Assembly: GCA_017398625.1 (NCBI GenBank)
Contig: JAFQFP010000017.1
Coordinates: 1-39,081, forward strand
DNA: 39,081 bases
DNA from: Oscillospiraceae bacterium
GTDB lineage: Bacteria > Bacillota > Clostridia > Oscillospirales > Oscillospiraceae
Direction: 5' to 3'
Shown here: one piece after another, positions 1 to 6,117 of the stretch
Numbering within the stretch: the first letter of the stretch is position 1
Layout: the number at the start of each line of letters is the position of its first letter
Notes under the pieces: model-generated
Told to the model about the DNA's origin: nothing
What the model saw: only the letters and a program-made list of their open reading frames with translations
The model's database searches: none
Translations under genes and position numbers: made by a program

Positions 1-46
1 AATGCCGTTTCCTGCTATGATAGAGGCACAGAAAGGAGGCCACTCA

Positions 47-901
47 ATGACATTAGGCGAAAAAATCTCTGCGCTGAGAAATCAGCACGAAATGTCCCAA
101 GGAGATCTGGCTGAGAAGATGAATGTGTCCCGCCAGTCCATTTCCAAGTGGGAGACCGATACCAGTGTCCCCGAACTGGATAAGCTGATACAGTTGAGCG
201 AAGTGTTCCATATTACACTGGATGAATTGGTGAAGGGCGATGTTCCACCAGCTCATGAGGAAAGCGAGAACACCGAGCCTGAAAATAAAGTTCCTGCACA
301 ACCTGTACAAGTCATCGTCCAGAAATCTACCAACACGCAGAAAATCGTCGGCGTGATCTTGCTGTGCTTTGGTGCGGTAGTTTTGCTGCTCCTAACGATC
401 CTCGGTGGAGTTCTTTCTGGTCTGCTATTTTCCTCTCCCTTTATTCTCTGCGGTATTGTTTGCCTGGTTTTCAAGCGGAATGTTGGCCTGTGGTGTGCCT
501 GGGCGCTACTGTTTGCTGTCAATGTATATCTGCGATACGCAACAGGCATCACTTGGCGCCTAACACGATGGACCCTGAACTATGAGCCAAGCATGAACTA
601 CATGCGACTGGCTTTTGCGTGGGTAGAGTTGATTTGCTATGTTGCAATCGTCGTGGTAACTGTGATGTGTTTCCGCAAGAAACCGCTGTCGCCCACAAAG
701 AAAACCTATACCCTGTTGGTGGTGGGGTGTGTTGCTTTCGTGCTGACCTATATTCCGGTCACGCTTGGCCCATTCTCGGCGATTGCAAGAGTTCACTATA
801 TTTTCTTTGATTGGATCAGGCTTGTCCTGCTGACGCTAATTCTCACCACTATAGCACGCTTGTTCCGCAGTCGAAAAAGACACGCGACAACTGAATACTA
901 A
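47..901 (+). CDS. Membrane-anchored XRE-family transcriptional regulator
   Basis: This 284-aa protein starts with a cro/C1-type helix-turn-helix (about residues 1-65; the SRQSISKWETD recognition-helix pattern is clear). An acidic/polar linker follows, then a C-terminal half with about six hydrophobic segments (roughly residues 95-280) and a basic tail. The ATG at 47 is chosen because AAAGGAGG lies 7-16 bases upstream; the frame is open to position 2 but has no better start. Such XRE-membrane fusions in Firmicutes are thought to couple a surface or membrane signal to DNA binding, but the ligand and targets are unknown here. A strong hairpin terminator follows. Confidence is high for the family and low for the role. 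Confidence 0.85.
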   Translation: MTLGEKISALRNQHEMSQGDLAEKMNVSRQSISKWETDTSVPELDKLIQLSEVFHITLDELVKGDVPPAHEESENTEPENKVPAQPVQVIVQKSTNTQKIVGVILLCFGAVVLLLLTILGGVLSGLLFSSPFILCGIVCLVFKRNVGLWCAWALLFAVNVYLRYATGITWRLTRWTLNYEPSMNYMRLAFAWVELICYVAIVVVTVMCFRKKPLSPTKKTYTLLVVGCVAFVLTYIPVTLGPFSAIARVHYIFFDWIRLVLLTLILTTIARLFRSRKRHATTEY

Positions 902-910
902 TTAGACAGC

Positions 911-955
911 AAAGCGGCATAGCTTCCGTTGTGGAGGCTATGCCGCTTTATTTTC
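911..955 (+). terminator. Rho-independent terminator after the XRE-membrane gene
   Basis: A stem of about 17 bp (AAAGCGGCATAGC pairs with GCTATGCCGCTTT, one G-U pair further in) with a 5-nt loop is followed by TTTATTTT. It lies 10 bases after the stop of the XRE gene and also separates it from the convergent small gene at 964-1185. Confidence 0.85.
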
Positions 956-963
956 TGCCTTGG

Positions 964-1185
964 CTATCTAAATACTATCAGTAATGCGGTGGCTAACAGG
1001 ATGAACAGAAAAACACCAACAGTTACGAGGCGTGGACTTGCCGGACCCTTTGGTTTCCATTTCAGCTTGCCCATGCGGTAGGCGTTGTAGAGCCAAATCA
1101 GGATGCCCAAGATTGGAAGAACAACCACCAGCATCAAACCAATCTGATTGTCGCTGAGATGATGGGGAAAACGCAGCATATTCAC
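964..1185 (-). CDS. Small two-pass membrane protein, unknown function
   Basis: This 73-aa protein has two hydrophobic segments (about residues 16-34 and 52-72) around a short basic loop rich in Lys, Pro and Gly. The start has a strong AAAAGGAGG seven bases upstream, which supports real translation. It is convergent with the XRE-membrane gene and divergent from the polymerase gene. I do not recognise a family. The layout resembles small PLDc_N-like or phospholipase-associated two-TM proteins only in topology, so no function is assigned. Confidence 0.65.
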   Translation of the reverse strand: MNMLRFPHHLSDNQIGLMLVVVLPILGILIWLYNAYRMGKLKWKPKGPASPRLVTVGVFLFILLATALLIVFR

Positions 1186-1310
1186 GCCTCCTTTTAATGT
1201 CAGTATCGCATCAGGCTGTATCGTACAACTGTCTATCTAAAAAATACCACATATGCGAAAACAAAACAATATGATTCCGGGTCTGGAGATCTGCATATTC
1301 ACACTTACGC

Positions 1311-1340
1311 TACACAATTGCCGTCCTTGTATGCTATAAT
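1311..1340 (+). promoter_or_regulatory. Probable sigma-A promoter for the Y-family polymerase gene
   Basis: There is an extended -10 box TGCTATAAT (TATAAT at 1335-1340). Only a weak -35 (TACACA, 1311-1316) is present, at 18 bp. The polymerase start lies 34 bases downstream. No LexA-like box was obvious to me by eye. Confidence 0.5.
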
Positions 1341-1373
1341 CTTGCTGAGAAATAATATCCGGGAGGTGGTCAG

Positions 1374-2882
1374 ATGGAGATGCAGCGTACCTATATCGCA
1401 ATAGATTTGAAGTCGTTCTATGCATCCGTTGAATGTATGCAGCGGAACTTGGACCCCATGACCACCAACCTTGTGGTGGCGGATCTGAGCCGCACGGAAA
1501 AGACCATCTGCCTTGCCGTTTCTCCGTCTTTGAAGCAGTACGGCATCTCCGGCCGGGCGAGACTGTTTGAGGTCGTGCAGCAGGTCAAGCAGGCCAATGC
1601 ACAGCGCCAGCGCAAGGCTCCCGGTCGCATCTTCACTGGAACCTCTCACGACGATACCGAACTAAAAGTTCATCCGGAGCTGGCCATCGACTATGTTGTG
1701 GCTCCGCCCCAGATGGCAAAGTATATGAAGACCAGCACTGAGATCTACAATGTCTACCTGAAGTATGTGGCACCGGAGGATATCCATGTCTACTCCATTG
1801 ACGAGGTATTCATCGACGCTACCCACTACCTTGGCACCTACAAGCTCACGCCCCGCGAGTTCGCCATGAAAATCATTCTGGATGTTCTGGACACCACCGG
1901 CATCACGGCCACGGCAGGCATCGGCACCAATCTATATCTCTGCAAGGTTGCCATGGACATCGTGGCCAAGCACATCCCCGCCGACCGCAACGGTGTCCGG
2001 ATCGCGGAACTGGACGAGATGAGCTATCGGCGCACGCTCTGGAGCCACCGTCCCCTCACGGACTTCTGGCGTGTCGGACGTGGCTACGCACGGAAGCTGG
2101 AGGAGCATAGGATGCTCACCATGGGCGATGTGGCCCGTCAGTCCGTGCAGAACGACGAAGTGCTGTATAAGCTCTTTGGCGTGAATGCGGAGCTGCTCAT
2201 CGACCACGCCTGGGGTTGGGAGCCTTGCACCATTGCGGATATCAAAGCCTACAAGCCGGAGTCCAACAGCATCGGTTCCGGGCAGGTGCTGCACAGCCCC
2301 TATACTTCTGAGAAGGCCAAGCTGGTGGCGCGAGAGATGGCGGATCTGCTGGTCCTGGACTTAGTGGACAAGGGTCTTGTCACCAATCAGATCGTGCTGA
2401 CCGTTGGCTATGATATTGAGAATCTGACTGACCCGAAGCGGAGCAAGTCCTACAAGGGTGAGGTCACCACCGACCACTACGGACGGAAGATCCCGAAGCA
2501 CGCTCACGGCACGGGCAATCTTGGGAAATACACTTCTTCTACAAGAGAGATTCTTCAAGCGGTGTCGGAGCTCTACGACCGCATCGTTGACACTGACCTG
2601 CTGATTCGACGCCTGAATATTGTTGCCAACCACGTTATTGACGAGGCAGCAGTGCCCTCTGAGCCAGTGACTGAACAGCTTGATCTGTTCACCGACTACG
2701 AAACCAGAGACCGCCAGCAGGCCGAGGATGCCGCCGCCCTAAAACGGGAGCGGAGCCAGCAGGAGGCAATCCTGTCTATCAAGAAGAAGTTCGGAAAAAA
2801 TGCTATCCTCAAAGGTATGAATCTGGAGGAAGGCGCCACGGCCAAAGACCGCAATGCCCAGATCGGTGGGCATAAAGCGTAG
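1374..2882 (+). CDS. Y-family DNA polymerase (UmuC/DinB-like)
   Basis: This 502-aa translesion DNA polymerase shows the family's catalytic motifs: D11 in IDLKSFYASVE near the N-terminus, and the SIDE signature (residues 141-144, YSIDEVFIDAT) with the second and third metal ligands. An HhH-like thumb region and a little-finger domain follow. The last 60 residues are charged and end in a basic tail, as in the Firmicutes UmuC-like proteins carried on plasmids, ICEs and phages. GGGAGG lies 7 bases before the ATG. Its usual partner, a YolD-like protein, is encoded downstream at 3691 but is separated by an AT-rich XRE gene. It probably gives damage tolerance or mutagenesis to the element and its host. 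The family assignment is firm. Confidence 0.95.
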   Translation: MEMQRTYIAIDLKSFYASVECMQRNLDPMTTNLVVADLSRTEKTICLAVSPSLKQYGISGRARLFEVVQQVKQANAQRQRKAPGRIFTGTSHDDTELKVHPELAIDYVVAPPQMAKYMKTSTEIYNVYLKYVAPEDIHVYSIDEVFIDATHYLGTYKLTPREFAMKIILDVLDTTGITATAGIGTNLYLCKVAMDIVAKHIPADRNGVRIAELDEMSYRRTLWSHRPLTDFWRVGRGYARKLEEHRMLTMGDVARQSVQNDEVLYKLFGVNAELLIDHAWGWEPCTIADIKAYKPESNSIGSGQVLHSPYTSEKAKLVAREMADLLVLDLVDKGLVTNQIVLTVGYDIENLTDPKRSKSYKGEVTTDHYGRKIPKHAHGTGNLGKYTSSTREILQAVSELYDRIVDTDLLIRRLNIVANHVIDEAAVPSEPVTEQLDLFTDYETRDRQQAEDAAALKRERSQQEAILSIKKKFGKNAILKGMNLEEGATAKDRNAQIGGHKA

Positions 2883-2886
2883 AAGC

Positions 2887-3662
2887 GAAAATTTGAAGTT
2901 TCTGTTGAGTTTACTATAGCGTATTTCGCCATTTTACAGAGATTCCACCCATATTCTACTTACAAGGGATTTTATTTCATTGATGAAAGAAGTACCTTTA
3001 TATCATCAAATGAATGGAGGAATACATATGAATCAATTAGTTACAGGAAAATTTATAGCCTTAAAGAGAAAACAGAAAAATCTAACACAGGAACAATTAG
3101 CGGAGAAACTTGGGGTTTCAAATAAAACCATTTCAAAATGGGAAACAGGAAAATGTATGCCAGACTATTCTATTGTAAAGAGTTTATGCGAAGAACTTGA
3201 GGTTACAGTGGCAGAATTGATGGATGGTGAAATATCCGAAGATAAAAGTGTTCGCACCTATGATGATGAGCAGATTTTAGATTTGCTAAGAAGAACGCAA
3301 GAGTTAGAAAAGCAAAAAAATATGTTATATGGAATTATGCTTATTGTAATGGGTATTGCTTTACAGGCTCTTTCATATGCATTTGGCGGTTCAGATTTTA
3401 AAGACTTTATTTCTGGCTTACTATTGGGATTGTCAATTGCAGAAATGTTGGTTGGAGTTTATGTTGTTGGAAAGTCATTGGCAGGAAGATAAATTGTTAT
3501 TTTACTATGTAACAACACCACCAAAATATCAAATGCAACCCAAAGTTTACATTTAGAAACACCGAATTGGTAGTATGATTTTGCTGAGTGTTCTATAATT
3601 AAAGCAAGTTATCAGGAATGGAATTTCATTGATAAACTATGTTATGGAGAAATAGAAAATTT
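2887..3662. mobile_element. AT-rich segment inserted between the polymerase and YolD genes
   Basis: Between the polymerase stop and the YolD ribosome binding site lies about 770 bp of clearly lower GC sequence carrying one XRE gene. It is bracketed by an 8-bp direct repeat GAAAATTT (2887-2894 and 3655-3662), which continues imperfectly (GAAGTTT versus CAGTTT). There is no transposase and there are no terminal inverted repeats, so the mode of insertion is unknown and the repeat could be chance. Confidence 0.4.
3028..3492 (+). CDS. XRE-family regulator with C-terminal membrane hairpin
   Basis: This 154-aa protein has a typical N-terminal cro/C1 helix-turn-helix (about residues 5-62, with the NKTISKWETGK pattern). 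A short coiled, charged stretch follows, then two hydrophobic segments (about 97-118 and 125-147). The ATG at 3028 is preceded by ATGGAGG, so the upstream in-frame Met codons are not used. Codon usage is AT-rich, unlike the polymerase and YolD genes on either side, which indicates separate acquisition. Its target and signal are not evident. Confidence 0.85.
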   Translation: MNQLVTGKFIALKRKQKNLTQEQLAEKLGVSNKTISKWETGKCMPDYSIVKSLCEELEVTVAELMDGEISEDKSVRTYDDEQILDLLRRTQELEKQKNMLYGIMLIVMGIALQALSYAFGGSDFKDFISGLLLGLSIAEMLVGVYVVGKSLAGR

Positions 3663-3690
3663 CAGTTTGGCGTGCAAAAGGAGGTGCGGC

Positions 3691-4125
3691 ATGAACAACG
3701 CAAACAATCACCAATACGACGATATCATTGATCTGCCGCACCATGTTTCGGCTACTCGGCCACGGATGTCCATAATCGACCGTGCGGCGCAGTTCAGCCC
3801 CTTTGCGGCTCTTACCGGGTATGATGCCGCCATCAAAGAAACAGGCCGCTTGACCGACCAGCGCATCGAGCTGTCCGAGGAGAGCCGTGCCGCCTTGGAC
3901 AGAAAGCAACAGCTTCTTCTGGATAACCTGGCTGACCGTCCGGAGGTTTCCGTGACCTACTTCGTTCCCGACGAGCGGAAGTCAGGCGGCGCTTATGTCA
4001 CTGTCACCGGCCAAGTAAAGAAGGTCGATGAGTTCGAGCGACTGCTGATCCTTACCGATGGTACGAAGATTCCGCTTGATGAGATCCAAGACCTTACGGG
4101 CGAGATCTTCCGTGTTTTAGAATAA
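3691..4125 (+). CDS. YolD-like protein, partner of the Y-family polymerase
   Basis: This 144-aa protein carries the YolD-family core near its N-terminus (residues about 25-45, DRAAQFSPFAALTGYD). A coiled amphipathic stretch follows, then a beta-rich C-terminal half containing YFVPDERKSGG. YolD proteins are encoded next to UmuC-like polymerases and are proposed to act like UmuD in translesion synthesis. Here the polymerase gene ends about 800 bp upstream. AAAAGGAGG precedes the ATG at 3691. A strong terminator follows directly. The family assignment is good; the direct partnership is inferred from known co-occurrence. Confidence 0.85.
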   Translation: MNNANNHQYDDIIDLPHHVSATRPRMSIIDRAAQFSPFAALTGYDAAIKETGRLTDQRIELSEESRAALDRKQQLLLDNLADRPEVSVTYFVPDERKSGGAYVTVTGQVKKVDEFERLLILTDGTKIPLDEIQDLTGEIFRVLE

Positions 4126-4139
4126 TCGAATTGCAACAA

Positions 4140-4175
4140 GAAAAGCGCAGCTTTGCGGAGCTGCGCTTTTCTCAT
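4140..4175 (+). terminator. Rho-independent terminator after the YolD gene
   Basis: A near-perfect hairpin (GAAAAGCGCAGCT pairs with AGCTGCGCTTTTC, loop TTGCGG) lies 15 bases after the YolD stop. Its right arm ends in TTTTC, and the AAAAG of the left arm lets it act from the opposite strand as well. It could therefore serve the convergent gene at 4190-4816. Confidence 0.8.
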
Positions 4176-4189
4176 TCAATTTCTACTTG

Positions 4190-4816
4190 TTACTCGGCAT
4201 CGAACAGGTGGCCGGTGACCTCCACCTTCAGACCGCCGTTTTCCTTGTCCTTGTATATGGAAACGGTGTAGTCGCGGATGGTATATTCCGCACCAGCCTC
4301 CACAGCGTATGCTTGGATGTCCTCCAAGTCATATAGATCCAACAGAGCATACCCCTCTGTGGCTGTGTCTGCCAGCAGAGCACGGCAATCGTGGCAGAAA
4401 AGAGCCGGAGCAATCTTTCCAATCTTTTTCCCAATGTCTGCTATGTTCTTATGATCCTCACTGCTCCATGACATGGTGGCGTTTCCATCAATGAATGTGA
4501 AAACCCAATCATCCCACCGCTGCTCCTCGGCAACTTCCCATGGCCTGCGGGGATCTCTGTCGTATATCTCCAATTCCCGCATCGTGCCTGTGGAGAGGTT
4601 GACAAGGACTGGCGCGTGATAGCGGTTGCCATTTCCTTCCTCGCAGACAGCGCAGCACTCTGGTTCCGGAGTGGTCGCAACGATTTTCCAATACGCTGTA
4701 TCAAACATCGTGACAATAAAGGCGGAAAAACTGGAGATCATGGCCGCCGCCAGCAATATCACCATGTAATGTTTAGAGAGCGTTTTCCCGAATCTTTTCA
4801 GCCAAGTTTTCAACAT
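4190..4816 (-). CDS. Single-pass membrane protein with CxxC motifs, unknown function
   Basis: This 208-aa protein begins with a short basic cytoplasmic segment and one strong transmembrane helix (about residues 15-40). A mostly hydrophilic domain follows with an early ECCAVC cluster and a later CHDC motif that might bind metal or form disulphides. I chose the ATG at 4816 because GAGG lies 8 bases upstream; an in-frame ATG at 4849 lacks one. The gene overlaps the end of the upstream SLOG gene by 44 bp, so the two are almost certainly co-transcribed and translationally linked. I do not recognise the domain. It may be a membrane effector or partner of the SLOG protein, but only the gene pairing supports that. 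Confidence 0.7.
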   Translation of the reverse strand: MLKTWLKRFGKTLSKHYMVILLAAAMISSFSAFIVTMFDTAYWKIVATTPEPECCAVCEEGNGNRYHAPVLVNLSTGTMRELEIYDRDPRRPWEVAEEQRWDDWVFTFIDGNATMSWSSEDHKNIADIGKKIGKIAPALFCHDCRALLADTATEGYALLDLYDLEDIQAYAVEAGAEYTIRDYTVSIYKDKENGGLKVEVTGHLFDAE

Positions 4817-5246
4817 GGATATGTCCTCGTTTCTCCCGCTTCCGGGCATACTCTACGATTTGGCCAGTGCCACCAAGGAAGTGGTATGCGTATGTGATCA
4901 GATAATCGCAGGTGTCCACCATGCGTTGATTGGTTTTGATGATGGCCAGACGCTTGGGTATCTTCTCGTCCTCCCAGGGATAGAATGTGCCATCAAAGCC
5001 TTTGGGCGTGCTGATCGGTCGGATGGCCGGGTGATACGGAAGCACCAGTGTCAGCCGGATCTCCGGGTGTCGCTCCCTGGCTTCCTTCACCGCCTGTGCA
5101 GCAAGTCCGTCAAATCCTCCATAATGACCGACATAGAAATCTGTCACGCCGTAGTCCGTGATATGGCGTTCCACCGCTTCCGTCAGCGCCGGGACCACAT
5201 CCCCTCCGGTTTCCCGATGTCCAATAAAGAAACAGGATGCGCCCAT
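4773..5246 (-). CDS. SLOG-superfamily protein (DUF1273/YpsA-like)
   Basis: This 157-aa protein has the Rossmann-like SLOG pattern: an N-terminal CFFIGHRETG strand-loop, a central GGFDGLAAQAV nucleotide-binding loop with preceding strand, a strand with LTLVLPYHP, and a C-terminal GGTGQIVEYA loop. SLOG domains bind nucleotides or nucleotide-derived ligands and appear in DprA, LOG enzymes and several conflict systems. The start at 5246 has GGAGGG 8 bases upstream; the ATG at 5264 does not. The gene is the first of a leftward pair with a membrane protein, is divergent from a small XRE repressor, and has a strong promoter overlapped downstream by the shared operator described separately. The ligand is unknown. 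Confidence 0.75.
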   Translation of the reverse strand: MGASCFFIGHRETGGDVVPALTEAVERHITDYGVTDFYVGHYGGFDGLAAQAVKEARERHPEIRLTLVLPYHPAIRPISTPKGFDGTFYPWEDEKIPKRLAIIKTNQRMVDTCDYLITYAYHFLGGTGQIVEYARKREKRGHIHVENLAEKIRENAL

Positions 5247-5278
5247 ATAAAGCTCCCTCCGCAATATTTTTTCACAAA

Positions 5279-5296
5279 ACTATCACTATTAGTACA
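5279..5296. promoter_or_regulatory. Putative XRE operator, copy 1 (SLOG promoter)
   Basis: On the minus strand this reads TGTACTAATAGTGATAGT. It matches 17 of 18 bases of the element at 21915-21932 upstream of the EcoRI-family methyltransferase. It begins 16 bases downstream of the minus-strand -10 box, so bound repressor would block the SLOG transcript early. It also overlaps a possible weak -35 for the rightward XRE gene. Confidence 0.65.
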
Positions 5297-5312
5297 TCTG
5301 TATTTTCAGGTT

Positions 5313-5341
5313 ATTATAGCACAACCTGATTGTACTTACAA
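5313..5341 (-). promoter_or_regulatory. Strong sigma-A promoter for the SLOG/membrane-protein pair
   Basis: Read on the minus strand: TTGTAA (5341-5336), a 17-bp spacer, then TATAAT (5318-5313), preceded by TGC (an extended -10). This is one of the best promoter matches in the window. A 7-bp inverted repeat (TCAGGTT at 5306-5312, AACCTGA at 5323-5329) flanks the -10. Confidence 0.75.
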
Positions 5342-5344
5342 TAC

Positions 5345-5361
5345 AAGTATCACTATCAGGA
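5345..5361. promoter_or_regulatory. Putative XRE operator, degenerate copy 2 (XRE leader)
   Basis: AAGTATCACTATCAGGA matches copy 1 (AACTATCACTATTAGTA) at 14 of 17 bases. It overlaps the ribosome binding site region of the XRE gene, a position suited to autoregulation. Confidence 0.4.
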
Positions 5362-5372
5362 AGGGCTGTACT

Positions 5373-5720
5373 ATGATTGACTATAAGCATATAGGCGCAC
5401 GCATCCGTGCGATACGCACTGAGAAGAAGATAACACAGGAGCAGCTTGCGGAAGCTGTCGGCGTCGGCACCTCCCATATCAGCCACATCGAAACCGGAAG
5501 CGGCAAGGCGAGTCTTGAGACACTCATTCAAATCATCAACGCTCTGGACTGTTCCGCTGACGAGCTGTTTTGCCTTGAGGTGAAGAGCGCAAAGCCATTC
5601 CTGAATAACTGGTTGAGTGAAATCGTTGCGGACTGCGATCCCACCGAGACGAAGCTGATCCTGGACACCGTCACTTCATTGAAGTCCTCGCTTCGCCGTT
5701 TGAAGATCATGGAGGAGTAA
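5373..5720 (+). CDS. Small XRE-family repressor (controller-like)
   Basis: This 115-aa soluble protein has a cro/C1 helix-turn-helix covering about residues 5-65 (QEQLAEAVGVGTSHISHIE) and a short helical C-terminal part, with no membrane segment. The ATG at 5373 has AGGAAGGG 9 bases upstream; the longer open frame to 4815 overlaps the SLOG gene and is not used. It is divergent from the SLOG gene. A near-identical 18-bp element occurs at the SLOG promoter and at the promoter of the methyltransferase/DUF262-HNH cassette, and a weaker one lies in its own leader. This makes it the best candidate for a shared controller, similar in logic to restriction-modification C proteins. That regulatory link is inferred. 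Confidence 0.9.
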   Translation: MIDYKHIGARIRAIRTEKKITQEQLAEAVGVGTSHISHIETGSGKASLETLIQIINALDCSADELFCLEVKSAKPFLNNWLSEIVADCDPTETKLILDTVTSLKSSLRRLKIMEE

Positions 5721-5804
5721 TTGTTCTTCTCTCTGTATTAAGCTATTCTTAGAGTGGGTACTTCTGGATGGTTCATCATGAACCTATCCTCGGTTCAGCA
5801 AATG

Positions 5805-5841
5805 AGCAGACTCTCCCCTTGGCGGGAGAGTCTGCTTTTTT
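5805..5841 (+). terminator. Rho-independent terminator after the small XRE gene
   Basis: A perfect 13-bp stem (AGCAGACTCTCCC / GGGAGAGTCTGCT) with a 6-nt loop is followed by a T run ending at 5841. It separates the rightward XRE gene from the convergent HTH gene at 5848-6102. Confidence 0.9.
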
Positions 5842-5847
5842 CAGCCA

Positions 5848-6102
5848 TTACAGAAGCGTATATAAATTTGAGGTGTAGCTTCCGTTTTCACGCCAGCGTC
5901 TGTCTTTTGAAAGCAGTCCGGCATGGCAGAGGTCATCCAACGCACGCTTGACTGTGGAGCGTGAGAGCCGCAGGTCGGCGGCGATGGTTTTGATCGCAGG
6001 CCAGCATCGGCCTTCCGCATCTGCACGGTCTTTGAGATAGATATACACCGTCTTTGCCCTGTGATTTAAGTCTGACTGATAGATGTGCGTAAAGTACGGC
6101 AT
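5848..6102 (-). CDS. Small helix-turn-helix protein (HTH_36-like)
   Basis: This 84-aa protein is little more than a winged helix-turn-helix. An N-terminal helix contains AKTVYIYLKDRAD, and a recognition-helix region (about residues 44-65) contains LRLSRSTVKRALDDL. This pattern is typical of HTH_36 domains found in replication-initiator and ICE proteins. The ATG at 6102 has AGGAGG with an 8-base spacer; a GTG at 6111 sits on the ribosome binding site itself. It is the last gene of the leftward conjugation block, 15 bases after the coupling-protein gene. It may regulate transfer or replication functions, but this is unproven. Confidence 0.75.
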   Translation of the reverse strand: MPYFTHIYQSDLNHRAKTVYIYLKDRADAEGRCWPAIKTIAADLRLSRSTVKRALDDLCHAGLLSKDRRWRENGSYTSNLYTLL

Positions 6103-6117
6103 GGCAGGCACCTCCTG

